Shown: in pieces, positions 15,436-24,127 of the stretch | How positions within the stretch are numbered: position 1 is the first letter of the stretch | Layout of the letters: the number at the start of each line of letters is the position of its first letter | Assembly (NCBI RefSeq): GCF_025165815.1 | Contig: NZ_JAFFZE010000003.1 | Coordinates: 1-64,000 of the forward strand | Direction: 5' to 3' | From: Actinophytocola gossypii | GTDB taxonomy: Bacteria; Actinomycetota; Actinomycetes; Mycobacteriales; Pseudonocardiaceae | Length of the DNA stretch: 64,000 nt | Translations under genes and position numbers: made by a program | The notes under the pieces: model-generated | Told to the model about the DNA's origin: nothing | The model's input: the letters and a program-made list of their open reading frames with translations, nothing else | Databases searched by the model: none

Positions 15436-17469
15436 GTGTCGGCAGACCTGGTCGAAGTGGCCGCGACGCTCGACCACCCGCGCGACCGGCTGTGGGCCGC
15501 GGTCAACGACATCGAGTCCTACCCCAGGTTCGTCCGCGAAATCTCCTGGTCCCAGCGCTCAGGTGGGGAACGAACCGGCGCGGGCACGCACTACGACGTG
15601 CGGTTCACCGTCGACCAGGGCCCGGTCGCCCGCCACGACGTGGAGATCCTGGTGCACCGCCCGCCCGACCACCTGGTCGCGGTCAGCCGGCACTGGCCAC
15701 GCGGACACGTCGCCGTCCGGCTGACCGCGCTCGCGCCCGAGCGGACCGAGCTGGAGCTGACGATCTCGCTGCCCCGCACCCGCCACCCGACCGCGGTCAC
15801 CGCCGGCTGGCTGCGCAAACGCGCCCGGCACGCCATCGCGCTGCTCGACGCCCGCCTGTCCGGCACCGTCACCGACCGCCTGGACCAGGCCTCGACCCCG
15901 CAGTCCCAGCTGGCGGTCGCGAAGATCCTCACCCGCGCCGGGGTGCTCGCGGCGGGCCGCCCGGACCGGCTGGTGCGGCAGCTCAACGCGCTCACCCGGT
16001 GGGGCGCCACGGTCGCCGGCGGCTACCAGGCCGCGTTCGCCCGCACCCCGCACGAACGGGCCATCACCGACGACCTCGGCGAGCTGACCTTCGCCGACGT
16101 CGACACCCGCACCACCCGGCTGGCGAACGGGCTGACCGACTACGGGGTGCGGCAGGGCAGGCGGGTGGCGCTGATGTGCCGCAACCACGGAGCCCTGGTG
16201 GAGTCGCTGATCGCGTGCGGCAAGCTCGGCGCGCACACGCTGCTGCTGAACACCGGTCTGTCCGCCGCGCAGGTCACCGACGTGGTGCACGGCCACCGCC
16301 CGGCCGCGCTGCTGCTCGACGAGGAGTTCCTGCCGCTGACCGCCGGGCTGCCGCGCGGGCTCCCGAGGATCAGCACCTGGGGCGGCGACGAACCGTCCGT
16401 CGACGGCCTGATCGAGCAGGCGCCGGCCGACCGGGTGCGGCCACCCACCGCCCCCGGCAAGATCATCGTGTTGACGTCGGGCACCACCAGCAACCCGAAA
16501 GGCGCCCGCCGCCGCAACCCGCACGGCCTGCGCACCGCCGCGGCGGTGCTGTCCAGGATCCCGCTGCGCGCCGGCGAACGCATGCTGGTCGCCGCGCCCC
16601 TGTTCCACACCTGGGGCCTCGCGGCACTGCAACTGGGGATGCCCCTGCACGCGCAACTGGTCCTGGCCCGCCGGTTCGACGCCGAGTCGACGCTGCGGCT
16701 GATCGAGGAACACCGCGCCACGTCCCTGTTCGTGGTGCCGATCATGCTGCAGCGCATCATGGACCTGCCGCCACAGGTGATCCGCAACTACGACACCTCG
16801 TCGCTGCGGGTCGTCGCCAGCAGCGGCTCACCGCTGTCCGGGCGACTGGTCACCTCCGTCCTCGACCAGTTCGGCGACGTCCTCTACAACCTCTACGGAT
16901 CCACCGAGGTGTCCTGGGCCAGCATCGCCGACCCCGCCGACCTGCGCGCGGCGCCCACCACCGCCGGCCGCTGCCCGATCGGCACCCGCGTCGGCATCCT
17001 CGACGCCGACGGCGACCCCGTGCCGCCCGGCGAGGTCGGCCGCATCTGCGTCGGCAACGACATGCTGTTCGAGGGCTACACCGGCGGTGGCACGAACCCC
17101 GTCTACGGCGACCTGATGGTGACCGGCGACCGCGGCTACCTCGACGCCGACGGCCGGCTGTTCGTCTCCGGCCGCGACGACGACATGATCATCTCCGGTG
17201 GGGAGAACGTGTTCCCGCGCCCGGTCGAGGAGCTCCTGGCGACCCTGCCGCAGGTCGCCGACGCCGCCGTCGTCGGCGTGCCGGACCGCGAGTTCGGCCA
17301 GCGGTTCGCCGCCTACGTGGCGCTGCGTCCCGGCGCGACCCTCACCGAGGCGGCGGTACGCGAGTACGTCCACGACCACCTACCCCGGTTCGCCGTTCCC
17401 CGCGACGTGGTGTTCGTGGACTCCTTGCCGCGCAACGCGACCGGCAAGGTACTGCGCCGCCTGCTCTAG
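15436..17469 (+). CDS. SRPBCC domain fused to an acyl-CoA synthetase (AMP-binding)
   Basis: 677 residues. Residues about 1-150 form an SRPBCC (polyketide-cyclase/START-like) domain: DHPRDRLWAAVNDIESYPRF is the typical first helix-loop. Residues about 200-677 form an ANL-superfamily ligase with the phosphate loop [12 protein letters not shown], the motif YGSTE, the hinge TGDRGYLDADGRLFVSGR and the C-terminal catalytic lysine in NATGKVLRR. It would activate a fatty or aromatic acid through an acyl-adenylate to its CoA ester; the SRPBCC part may bind a hydrophobic ligand. GTG 15436 follows GGAGGAG. It may use a promoter in the 92-bp gap after kal. Confidence 0.88.
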   Translation: MSADLVEVAATLDHPRDRLWAAVNDIESYPRFVREISWSQRSGGERTGAGTHYDVRFTVDQGPVARHDVEILVHRPPDHLVAVSRHWPRGHVAVRLTALAPERTELELTISLPRTRHPTAVTAGWLRKRARHAIALLDARLSGTVTDRLDQASTPQSQLAVAKILTRAGVLAAGRPDRLVRQLNALTRWGATVAGGYQAAFARTPHERAITDDLGELTFADVDTRTTRLANGLTDYGVRQGRRVALMCRNHGALVESLIACGKLGAHTLLLNTGLSAAQVTDVVHGHRPAALLLDEEFLPLTAGLPRGLPRISTWGGDEPSVDGLIEQAPADRVRPPTAPGKIIVLTSGTTSNPKGARRRNPHGLRTAAAVLSRIPLRAGERMLVAAPLFHTWGLAALQLGMPLHAQLVLARRFDAESTLRLIEEHRATSLFVVPIMLQRIMDLPPQVIRNYDTSSLRVVASSGSPLSGRLVTSVLDQFGDVLYNLYGSTEVSWASIADPADLRAAPTTAGRCPIGTRVGILDADGDPVPPGEVGRICVGNDMLFEGYTGGGTNPVYGDLMVTGDRGYLDADGRLFVSGRDDDMIISGGENVFPRPVEELLATLPQVADAAVVGVPDREFGQRFAAYVALRPGATLTEAAVREYVHDHLPRFAVPRDVVFVDSLPRNATGKVLRRLL

Positions 17470-17831
17470 GGTGCGCCGCCGGTGTCGATCACACAGAACC
17501 GGTTGCCCTCCGGGTCGGCGAGGACGGTGAAGTCCGCGCCCGGCGGGTAATCGTCCCAGTCGACTCGCGTGGCCCCGAGCCCGAGAAGCCGCTCGATCTC
17601 GGCCGCCGGGGTGCGGGTGTAGAGGTCGAGATGGACCCGGGGCTTGTCCTGGACCGGGGTCCGGCTGGTGCCGAGCGAGATGTTCGGCCCGGAGACGCCG
17701 TCGGCCGGACGGAGCACGACCCAGTCCGGCTCCGGATCGTCCCGGGGAACGTAACCGAGCGCCCCACCCCAGAACCGCATCGCCCGGGCAACGTCGGACA
17801 CACCGAGAACAACCGAACCCACCGCCAACAT
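17466..17831 (-). CDS. VOC-family (glyoxalase/dioxygenase-like) protein
   Basis: 121 residues with the paired beta-alpha-beta-beta-beta modules of the VOC superfamily: VVLGVSDVARAMRFWGGALGY at the start, then a VHLDLYTR strand and ADPEGNRFCVID at the end. These small proteins act as glyoxalases, lyases or antibiotic-binding proteins; no substrate can be assigned. The start ATG 17831 has a run of six G bases before it. Its last codons overlap the end of the convergent acyl-CoA-ligase gene by 4 bp. Confidence 0.85.
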   Translation of the reverse strand: MLAVGSVVLGVSDVARAMRFWGGALGYVPRDDPEPDWVVLRPADGVSGPNISLGTSRTPVQDKPRVHLDLYTRTPAAEIERLLGLGATRVDWDDYPPGADFTVLADPEGNRFCVIDTGGAP

Positions 17832-17906
17832 CCCCCCATCGTGTAGCACCCCGGTATGACACGCGAGTTGGCTCCGTAGACCGACGACGTCCCAGCCTGC
17901 GAAAAC

Positions 17907-17919
17907 TAGCGTTACCGAC
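17907..17919 (+). promoter_or_regulatory. Leaderless -10 element for the 17920 operon
   Basis: TAGCGT at 17907-17912, then seven bases, then ATG 17920. No ribosome site precedes the ATG, so a leaderless transcript is likely. Confidence 0.55.
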
Positions 17920-18243
17920 ATGAACACAACGATCACCCAAGTCCTCCACGCCGCCACCCGCCCCCTCACCGGCCGCCACCTCGCGACCCGCCCTGGCATC
18001 CTCCGCGCCGCCGCCGCGTTCACCGCCGCCCTCGTAGCCCTGTTCCTGGTGTGGAGCGGATGGCTGTACCCACTGCGGCCGGACGTCATCGACGCACTCA
18101 GCCGACCGCTCGACCCACTGTTACCCGGCGCGTGGGGCGGTCCGACCCTGCTCGGCGCGTGGGCGGTACACGCACTGATCGCACTCGCGATCCAGGCCGT
18201 CTGCGTAGCCGTCATCCACGCCACCCAGGGCCGGCCGACATGA
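17920..18243 (+). CDS. Small membrane protein heading the two-component operon
   Basis: 107 residues with two membrane helices (about 28-50 and 75-99), no known domain. Its stop overlaps the histidine-kinase ATG (ATGA), so the two are translationally coupled. The product may modulate or assemble with the kinase. It is not recognised as a named family. The start is supported by the leaderless TAGCGT element. Confidence 0.7.
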   Translation: MNTTITQVLHAATRPLTGRHLATRPGILRAAAAFTAALVALFLVWSGWLYPLRPDVIDALSRPLDPLLPGAWGGPTLLGAWAVHALIALAIQAVCVAVIHATQGRPT

Positions 18244-19784
18244 CCTGGCTCCAGTCCTGGCGGCGCTCAGGCTTGCGCCACCGCACCGCCGTCACCGCCG
18301 GCGTCACCGCCATGCTCGTCCTCGGCACGCTGGACCTGGTGCAGCACTACGACACCGCGCCACCGGCGGCGTGGGCGTTGAGCGCCGTGCGCGCGCTGCC
18401 GCTGCTGCTGTACCGCCGCTGGCCGACCGAGTCTTGGTGGCTCGCCGTCACCGCCGCCGTCGGCACCGCCCTGGCCACCACCCCGGTGTCACCCGCCGAG
18501 CCGTGGCCCTGGGCGGTCGGCACCGTCGGCCTACTGGTGGCGATGACCACGATCCTCTCCGCGTACACCAACCGACGCCAGACCGTGATCGCGCTCGCCG
18601 TACTCACCGCCCTCGGCACGCTCCTCGCCCTGACCCGTGGCCTCCCGGACAGTTGGTGGGTGTCGGTGCTGACCACGACCGCCCTCTGCGCGGTCGGTGC
18701 GCTGCTGGGCGACCTGGCCCGCGGCCAACTGCGCGTCGCGGCCGCCCTGGCCCAGGAACAGCGGATCAGCGCCGCCGAACGAGCCCGGCGTGCCGTGGTC
18801 GAGGAACGCACCCGCATCGCGCGCGAACTGCACGATGTGGTCGCCCACCACATGTCGATGATCACCGTCCAGGCGGAGACCGCCCGGTACCGGCTGCCCG
18901 ACCTGCCCGAACCCGCCGTCCAGGAGTTCGCCGGCATAGCCCGCCTGGCCCGCGGCTCCCTGGCCGAACTACGCGGCCTCCTGTCCGCGCTACGGGACAC
19001 CGCGGACGGGCCAGCGTTCGCGCCCCAGCCCACACTCGCCGACCTGCCCGCCCTCGCCGAAAGAATCACCGCCGCCGGCACCCCCGTCCGCCTGCATCTC
19101 CCCACCCACACCCGCGACCTGCCAAACGTGGTGCAACTCGCGGCGTACCGAGTCGTGCAGGAGGCCCTGAGCAACGTGGTCCGCCACGCCCCCGGCGCCA
19201 CCACCACCGCCACCGTGACGATCACCGCCACAACCAGCACCGCCAACGCCACTGGCACCACCACCGATGCCGACACCGCTAACGATGCCGACACCGCTAA
19301 CGATGCCGACACCGCTAACGCCACCGGCGCGGCCGCCGGGACCAGCACAACTGACACCGTCAACTCCACTGGCACCGCCGATACCGCCGGCACCGCCAAC
19401 CTCCCCGCTAGTGCCGACACCGCTGAACCCGCCAGCACCGCCGCTACCGCTGATACCGCCAGGAGGACCGGCACGACCGGCACCGACTCCGCCGACACGA
19501 CCAGCACTGTCGGCACCGCCGGGACCGCCGACTTCGCTGACACCGCCGCTACCGCCCACTCCGCTGGTACCACCGGCACGACCAGCACCGCTCGTACCGC
19601 CGGGACCGTCGTGGTGGAGGTTCTCAACACCCGCCCTACGCGTACCCCCGAAGGCCCGTCCGGCGGGTACGGACTGGTCGGCCTGCGGGAACGGGTGACC
19701 CTGCTGGGCGGCACGCTCGAGATCGACCAACCGAACGGCGGCTGGCGGGTCCGCGCCACCCTGCCGGTGCAGGAGGTGTCGTGA
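18240..19784 (+). CDS. NarL-type sensor histidine kinase with internal repetitive insert
   Basis: 514 residues. About five to six membrane helices (15-160) form the sensor part. The HisKA_3 dimerisation helix has the phospho-acceptor His198 in ARELHDVVAHHMSM. The HATPase begins with the N-box QEALSNVVRHA (308-317). It is then interrupted by about 125 residues of low-complexity Thr/Ala/Asp/Gly sequence (roughly 330-455), and resumes with VVVEVLNT and the G-box GGYGLVGLRERV. The insert holds three perfect DADTAN repeats (343-360). It keeps frame and both flanks are normal, so the protein may still fold with an extruded loop. It overlaps its response regulator (GTGA). Stimulus unknown. Confidence 0.85.
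   Translation: MTWLQSWRRSGLRHRTAVTAGVTAMLVLGTLDLVQHYDTAPPAAWALSAVRALPLLLYRRWPTESWWLAVTAAVGTALATTPVSPAEPWPWAVGTVGLLVAMTTILSAYTNRRQTVIALAVLTALGTLLALTRGLPDSWWVSVLTTTALCAVGALLGDLARGQLRVAAALAQEQRISAAERARRAVVEERTRIARELHDVVAHHMSMITVQAETARYRLPDLPEPAVQEFAGIARLARGSLAELRGLLSALRDTADGPAFAPQPTLADLPALAERITAAGTPVRLHLPTHTRDLPNVVQLAAYRVVQEALSNVVRHAPGATTTATVTITATTSTANATGTTTDADTANDADTANDADTANATGAAAGTSTTDTVNSTGTADTAGTANLPASADTAEPASTAATADTARRTGTTGTDSADTTSTVGTAGTADFADTAATAHSAGTTGTTSTARTAGTVVVEVLNTRPTRTPEGPSGGYGLVGLRERVTLLGGTLEIDQPNGGWRVRATLPVQEVS
19266..19319 (+). repeat. Three perfect 18-bp tandem repeats inside the kinase gene
   Basis: The unit GATGCCGACACCGCTAAC occurs at 19266-19283, 19284-19301 and 19302-19319 and encodes DADTAN three times. 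It lies in a longer degenerate region (about 19230-19605) rich in ACC/GCC/GAC codons, consistent with expansion by slippage in frame. Confidence 0.9.
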
Positions 19785-20458
19785 TCCGCGTCGTGGTGGT
19801 CGACGACCAGGAGATGGTCCGCGCCGGTTTCGCCGCGCTGCTCGACGCTCAGGACGGCATCGAGGTCGTCGGGCACGCGTCGAACGGAGCGATCGCACTG
19901 GAAGTGTGCGCATCCGCCAACCCGGACGTGGTGCTGATGGACGTACGAATGCCGGTCCTCGACGGTGTGGCCGCGACCGAACGTCTGCTCGCCACTCCCA
20001 CCCACGCCCGGGTCCTGGTACTGACCACGTTCGACGTCGACGACTACGTCTACGCCGCGCTGCGCGCCGGAGCCAGCGGTTTCCTCCTCAAGGACGCCAC
20101 CCCAGAGGAACTGGTGTCGGCCGTACGGGTGGTCGCGGCAGGGGAGGCCCTGCTCGCCCCGACGGTCACCCGCCGCCTGATCGAGCACTTCGCCCGCGCA
20201 CCGGCCGCCGTCGGCCCCCCACCGTCGTTGCGGGCACTCACCCCACGGGAACGGGAGGTACTGGTCCTGATCGCCCGCGGCCTGTCGAACCGCGAGATCG
20301 CCGAACACCTGGTGGTCGCCGAACAGACCGTGAAGACCCATGTCGGCCGCGTCCTGGCCAAGCTGGGTCTGCGGGACCGGGCGCAGGCCGTGATGGCCGC
20401 CTATGAGTCGGGGCTGGTGACCCCCGGGGTACTCCGGGCTCACCACGAACGGGCGTGA
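19781..20458 (+). CDS. NarL/LuxR-family response regulator
   Basis: 225 residues. Receiver domain with the acidic pair Asp8/Asp9, phospho-acceptor Asp54 in VLMDVRMP, a conserved Thr in VLTTFDVDDYV and a Lys in FLLKDATPEEL. The C-terminal LuxR-type HTH (about 150-205) reads LTPREREVLVLIARGLSNRE then IAEHLVVAEQTVKTHVGRVL. It would be phosphorylated by the overlapping kinase and activate target promoters. The GTG start overlaps the kinase stop by the GTGA arrangement. Confidence 0.93.
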   Translation: MIRVVVVDDQEMVRAGFAALLDAQDGIEVVGHASNGAIALEVCASANPDVVLMDVRMPVLDGVAATERLLATPTHARVLVLTTFDVDDYVYAALRAGASGFLLKDATPEELVSAVRVVAAGEALLAPTVTRRLIEHFARAPAAVGPPPSLRALTPREREVLVLIARGLSNREIAEHLVVAEQTVKTHVGRVLAKLGLRDRAQAVMAAYESGLVTPGVLRAHHERA

Positions 20459-20936
20459 GCGGCCCGGCCACGTCGTTACCTGCCGTTCGGCGGTCCAGAC
20501 CTTCCGCGCGCCGTGGACGCCGTCGTCGTCCGCGTGCGCCTGGCTTCCCGCCCCGGACCGGACACACGACAGACCGTCACCCGAGAAAGGGCCTATCACC
20601 TTTCTGCGGGACACAATCTCGGACAATACCCGCCGATGGTTGACGCCGACAACTGACGGTGACTCGAACAAAATCGTGTGCGACCACGACAGGATGGACT
20701 GGCGAAGACAACGTTTGAAGTAATTACATGACCGTGTGTGGCAACCCCCTTCACTCAGCCGAGTGTTTTCGGTTCCGTCCACCGTGGACTCGACGAAGCC
20801 GCCGGGGGCGTGAGAATATTTGAAATGCATTGTTCGCGTGGAGAAAACATCACGCGGGAACAGTGAAACATCAATACACGCCTTTTCGAGCGGTCGATCG
20901 AATGATCGACCTCGCTACCCGACACTTGGAGTTTCC
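20459..20936. other. 478-bp intergenic region, lower GC than surroundings
   Basis: No convincing gene. A short hairpin AGAAAGG/CCTTTCT (20584-20605) may end the two-component transcript. A perfect 8-bp inverted repeat GGTCGATC-GAAT-GATCGACC lies at 20892-20911, 25 bp before the next start. The AT-rich stretch around 20700-20870 probably holds the promoter of the secreted protein. Confidence 0.5.
20892..20911. promoter_or_regulatory. Perfect inverted repeat before the secreted-protein gene
   Basis: GGTCGATC, four-base loop, GATCGACC. It lies 25 bp upstream of ATG 20937, where it could be an operator or a hairpin in the 5' leader. Confidence 0.5.
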
Positions 20937-21404
20937 ATGAGTAAGACCACTCGGTTCGTCCCCGCCCTGGTCGCCGCAGTGCTCGTGCTGTCCTCGCTTT
21001 CGAGCACCGCCCAAGCGTCCACGATCACCGGCACGGATACCGCCGCGGTCGCCGCGGTCGCGCAGTCACAGCCGAACATCCAGGCGACGGTCGACCGTGC
21101 GCCAAGAACACAGGAGCAGGCCTGTGACATCGCCGAATGGCCCTTCGAAGTCACCTGCGACATTTACAACAGCGACGATCCACGGCTGGTGGTGGCGGTA
21201 TACATTTGGACGCCGTTCGGTTACGAGAAGGCCGAGGAGTGGACGTTCCGCGCGGACGGCAGGGAGTGCGTCTCGGGGTTCGGGCACGAGTTCTGCGCCA
21301 TCGTCGATTTCGACTGGGAGCAGGGCTGTGTCACGGGCACCTTGACGTTCGACGGTGAGCCGATCTGGGGTCCGGAGACCTGGTGCTGGAGTGAGAAACG
21401 CTGA
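20937..21404 (+). CDS. Small secreted protein of unknown function
   Basis: 155 residues. The signal peptide (about 1-29) is cleaved near STAQAS. The mature part has six cysteines (CDIAEW, TCDIYN, ECVSG, FCAIVD, GCVTG, WCWSEK) that could form three disulfides, and several aromatic strands such as VVAVYIWTPFGY. No family is recognised. TTGGAG six bases upstream of ATG 20937 is a good ribosome site. It is flanked upstream by a long regulatory region and downstream by a strong hairpin, so it is probably monocistronic. Confidence 0.78.
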   Translation: MSKTTRFVPALVAAVLVLSSLSSTAQASTITGTDTAAVAAVAQSQPNIQATVDRAPRTQEQACDIAEWPFEVTCDIYNSDDPRLVVAVYIWTPFGYEKAEEWTFRADGRECVSGFGHEFCAIVDFDWEQGCVTGTLTFDGEPIWGPETWCWSEKR

Positions 21405-21411
21405 CGTCAGG

Positions 21412-21445
21412 GGCGTGGCATGCCGGTCACCGGTCATGCCACGCC
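21412..21445. terminator. Hairpin terminator between convergent genes
   Basis: Arms GGCGTGGCATG (21412-21422) and CATGCCACGCC (21435-21445) match perfectly. The hairpin lies just after the secreted-protein stop and before the MarR stop. The stem core ATGCCACGCC recurs in the terminator at 24922-24970. Confidence 0.75.
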
Positions 21446-21515
21446 TCATCTGCTGTGCGTGCCGAGTCCCAGACTCGTCGGCTCGGACTCGTTGCGCAGC
21501 GAAGATCAGCGAGGA

Positions 21516-21983
21516 TCAGCGAGTGGCGGCGATGACGCGGGAGAGCGCCGCGTGCAACGCCTCCAACTCGGTCAGTTCCATGCCGAGTTCCTCCACCACC
21601 CGGTAGGGGATCTTCTCGGCCTCCGCGCGGAGTGCCTGACCGGCGTCGGTGAGTTCGACGGCGAGCTGCCGTTCGTTGGCGCTGTCGCGGCGGCGGGTGA
21701 CGTAGCCGAGGGCCTCGAGGCGTTTGAGCATGGGGGAGAGGGTCGCCGGCTCGTGCCGCAGCGTGTCGGCGATGTCCCGGACGGTGCGCGGCGACTTCTC
21801 CCACAGTGCGAGCAACACGAGGTACTGCGGATGAGTCAAACCGTGGGGTTCGAGCAGCGGCCGGTAGATCGCGATGACACTGCGCGAGGCGACCGACAGC
21901 GCGAAGCAGACCTGCCGGTCCAGTGCCAACGGGTCCTCGCCGAGGTCGATACCGGTTCCGGCGCCGAGTTCGGTCCGTTCCAT
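21516..21983 (-). CDS. MarR-family transcriptional regulator
   Basis: 155 residues. Winged helix-turn-helix of the MarR family: LTHPQYLVLLALWEKSPRTV, then IADTLRHEPATLSPMLKRLE as recognition helix and the wing GYVTRRRDSANERQL. One cysteine (QVCFAL) near the N-terminus sits where OhrR-type peroxide sensors carry their redox cysteine, so peroxide sensing is possible but not proven. It diverges from a DUF5313 gene; a palindrome in the shared promoter region is the likely operator. Confidence 0.9.
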   Translation of the reverse strand: MERTELGAGTGIDLGEDPLALDRQVCFALSVASRSVIAIYRPLLEPHGLTHPQYLVLLALWEKSPRTVRDIADTLRHEPATLSPMLKRLEALGYVTRRRDSANERQLAVELTDAGQALRAEAEKIPYRVVEELGMELTELEALHAALSRVIAATR

Positions 21984-22003
21984 GACTCGTATCACCCTAA
22001 TAG

Positions 22004-22015
22004 TTAGTGTACTAA
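22004..22015. promoter_or_regulatory. Candidate MarR operator
   Basis: TTAGT-GT-ACTAA is an inverted repeat, with a further TTAGTG copy next to it (22019-22024). It lies between the MarR start (21983) and the DUF5313 start (22032), just upstream of that gene's -10 element. Confidence 0.6.
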
Positions 22016-22019
22016 GTGT

Positions 22020-22031
22020 TAGTGTAGCAGT
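22020..22031 (+). promoter_or_regulatory. Leaderless -10 element for the DUF5313 gene
   Basis: TAGTGT at 22020-22025, six bases, then ATG 22032. It abuts the candidate MarR operator, so binding there would block this promoter. Confidence 0.5.
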
Positions 22032-22424
22032 ATGGCCGCACGCCCGAACCCGCTCCAATGGCTCTGGTACGCCGTCGGCGGACGGCTGCCCGAACACCTG
22101 CACCCCTGGGTACTCGCCGACGTCACCTCCCGCGCCTGGGTATGGCGGCACACCGCCCGCATGGGCGTCCTCGTACTACCACTGGCCTCGGTGTGCCTGC
22201 TGGTCCCCGGCCCGATCGGGCTGCGGCTCGCGATGGCACTGCTCCTGCTGATCGTCGGCACCTACTTCTCCCTGTCCTACGTCGAGGAAAGCTGCGACAT
22301 GCGCGCGGTCCGCCACGGCCACGCCCCCGGCACCGCGAAGGCGATCCGCGACGCCCGCAAGGAACACACCGAAGCCGCCATCCGCGCCCGCTACGACGCG
22401 CACTACCGGTCCCAGGACCGCTAG
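22032..22424 (+). CDS. DUF5313-family membrane protein
   Basis: 130 residues with two membrane helices (about 45-61 and 64-83) between an aromatic N-terminal region (NPLQWLWYAVGGRLP) and a basic cytoplasmic tail (IRDARKEHTEAAIRARYD). It matches the DUF5313 family of actinobacteria, for which no function is known. Divergent from the MarR gene and probably under its control. Confidence 0.78.
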   Translation: MAARPNPLQWLWYAVGGRLPEHLHPWVLADVTSRAWVWRHTARMGVLVLPLASVCLLVPGPIGLRLAMALLLLIVGTYFSLSYVEESCDMRAVRHGHAPGTAKAIRDARKEHTEAAIRARYDAHYRSQDR

Positions 22425-22506
22425 AACACAGCCGACACACCGAGTACACCCTCCGCGGCCCCGTGGCGCGACGAGGAGCGAACACGGCACGCCGTACCCT
22501 GGCCGG

Positions 22507-24093
22507 GTGGTCACACCTGCGGTCAAGCCGGACGAACCGGCCGTGTCCGACGAACCGGTAGCACCCGCCCCGCGTCGGCAGGCGCTGGTCGCGGTGCTCG
22601 TCCGGGTCGTCGCCGCCCTCGGCGCGGGCGTGCTGCTCTTCCTGTCCGGGCCGCCCCGCACGCTGTGGTGGCTCGCCCCGATCGCGTTCGCCGTCCTCGG
22701 CTGGGTGCTCGTCGGCCGCCGGGCCCGCGCCGGGTTCGGTTACGCGCTGTGCTTCGGCCTCGGCTACATGGTGCCGCTGCTCGCCTGGACCGGGGAGTTC
22801 GTCGGCGCCGTGGCGTGGCTGCCGCTCAGCGCGGCCGAGGCGCTGCTGGTCGCGTTGCCCGGTGCCGCGATCGCGGTGGTCACCCGGCTCCCGGCCTGGC
22901 CGGTGTGGGCCGCGTTGCTGTGGGTGGCGGGGGAGACGCTGCGCTCGCTGTTCCCGTTCGGCGGGTTCCCCTGGGGCAACGTCGCGTTCACCCAACCGGA
23001 GGGCGTCTACCTGCCGCTGGCCACCGTCGCCGGCACCCCGCTGATCGCGTTCGCCGTCGCCCTGACCGGGTTCGGTGCCGCCGCGCTGGCCCGCCGGCTG
23101 CTGGACCGGGACCGCACGGTCCGCCGGCTCCTCGCCCCGGCGCTGGCCACCGTCCTGCCGGTCGCCGCCGCGTTCGGCGCCATCCCGCTGGTCGGCACGG
23201 ACGCGAACGACGGGACCGCGGTGGTCGCGATCGTGCAGGGCAACGTGCCGCGCGCCGGCCTGGACTTCAACGCCCAGCGCCGCGCCGTGCTCGACAACCA
23301 CGCCGCCCGCACCCAGGAACTCGCCGACGACGTCGCCGCCGGCCGCGCCGAGCAGCCCGACCTGGTGATCTGGCCGGAGAACTCCTCGGACATCGACCCG
23401 TTCCGCAACCCCGACGCGTGGGGGCGCATCGAGAGCGCCGCGCAGGCCATCGACGCGCCGATCGCGGTCGGCTCGGTGCTGGTCGGCGACGACGGCCGCG
23501 GCCGCAACACCGTCCTGCTGTGGGACCCCGAGCAGGGCCCGGTCGACCAGTACACCAAGCGCAAGCTGCAGCCGTTCGGCGAGACCATGCCGTGGCGGGA
23601 GTTCTTCGGGCTGTTCACCTCGTTCGCCGACCGCGCCGGGGACTTCGTGCCGGGGACCGAGCCGGTCGTGTTCGGGATGGGCAACGCCAGGGTCGGCCTG
23701 GCGACCTGCTACGAGGTGGCGTTCAACGGCGTGGTGCGGGAGTCGGTCGAGGGCTCGAACCTGCTCGCCGTGCCCACCAACAACGCCACGTTCGGCTACT
23801 CCGAGATGACCTACCAGCAGCTGGCGATGGACCGGGTTCGGGCCGTCGAACACGGCCGCAGCGTCGTGGTGTCGGCCACCAGCGGGGTCAGCGCGTTCGT
23901 CCGCCCCGACGGCTCGGTCAGCCAGCAGAGCGGCATGTTCACCGACGCGGCCCTGGTCGAACGGGTGGCGCTGCGGTCGACGACTACGCTGTCCGATCGA
24001 CTCGGTTCGAGCCCCGAGTGGGTCCTCTCACTCGCCGGGCTCGCCGCGCTGGCCGCCGCGATCGTCATCCGCCGACGCGCCCGCGCCAGCTAG
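22507..24093 (+). CDS. lnt: Apolipoprotein N-acyltransferase
   Basis: 528 residues. An N-terminal membrane domain with about six to eight helices is followed by a nitrilase-fold catalytic domain. The catalytic triad is visible: Glu in [10 protein letters not shown], Lys in [11 protein letters not shown], Cys in LATCYEVAF. Lnt adds the third acyl chain to the N-terminal cysteine of lipoproteins. The start GTG has TACCCT six bases upstream, so the message is probably leaderless. The gene lies 34 bp before the mannosyl-phospho-polyprenol synthase, the usual Lnt-Ppm1 pairing (a single fused protein in some mycobacteria). Confidence 0.95.
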   Translation: MVTPAVKPDEPAVSDEPVAPAPRRQALVAVLVRVVAALGAGVLLFLSGPPRTLWWLAPIAFAVLGWVLVGRRARAGFGYALCFGLGYMVPLLAWTGEFVGAVAWLPLSAAEALLVALPGAAIAVVTRLPAWPVWAALLWVAGETLRSLFPFGGFPWGNVAFTQPEGVYLPLATVAGTPLIAFAVALTGFGAAALARRLLDRDRTVRRLLAPALATVLPVAAAFGAIPLVGTDANDGTAVVAIVQGNVPRAGLDFNAQRRAVLDNHAARTQELADDVAAGRAEQPDLVIWPENSSDIDPFRNPDAWGRIESAAQAIDAPIAVGSVLVGDDGRGRNTVLLWDPEQGPVDQYTKRKLQPFGETMPWREFFGLFTSFADRAGDFVPGTEPVVFGMGNARVGLATCYEVAFNGVVRESVEGSNLLAVPTNNATFGYSEMTYQQLAMDRVRAVEHGRSVVVSATSGVSAFVRPDGSVSQQSGMFTDAALVERVALRSTTTLSDRLGSSPEWVLSLAGLAALAAAIVIRRRARAS

Positions 24094-24127
24094 ACCAGAG
24101 ACCAACCCCGAGGAGGAGAAGGAACGC

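Noticed and set aside
19266-19319. Possible CRISPR-like array in the kinase gene
   Set aside because: The repeats are 18 bp with no spacers and encode DADTAN in frame; there are no cas genes.
18347-20830. Long minus-strand frame opposite the two-component genes
   Set aside because: It is antisense to the kinase and regulator; the Val/Ser/Ala-rich repeats merely mirror the kinase insert.
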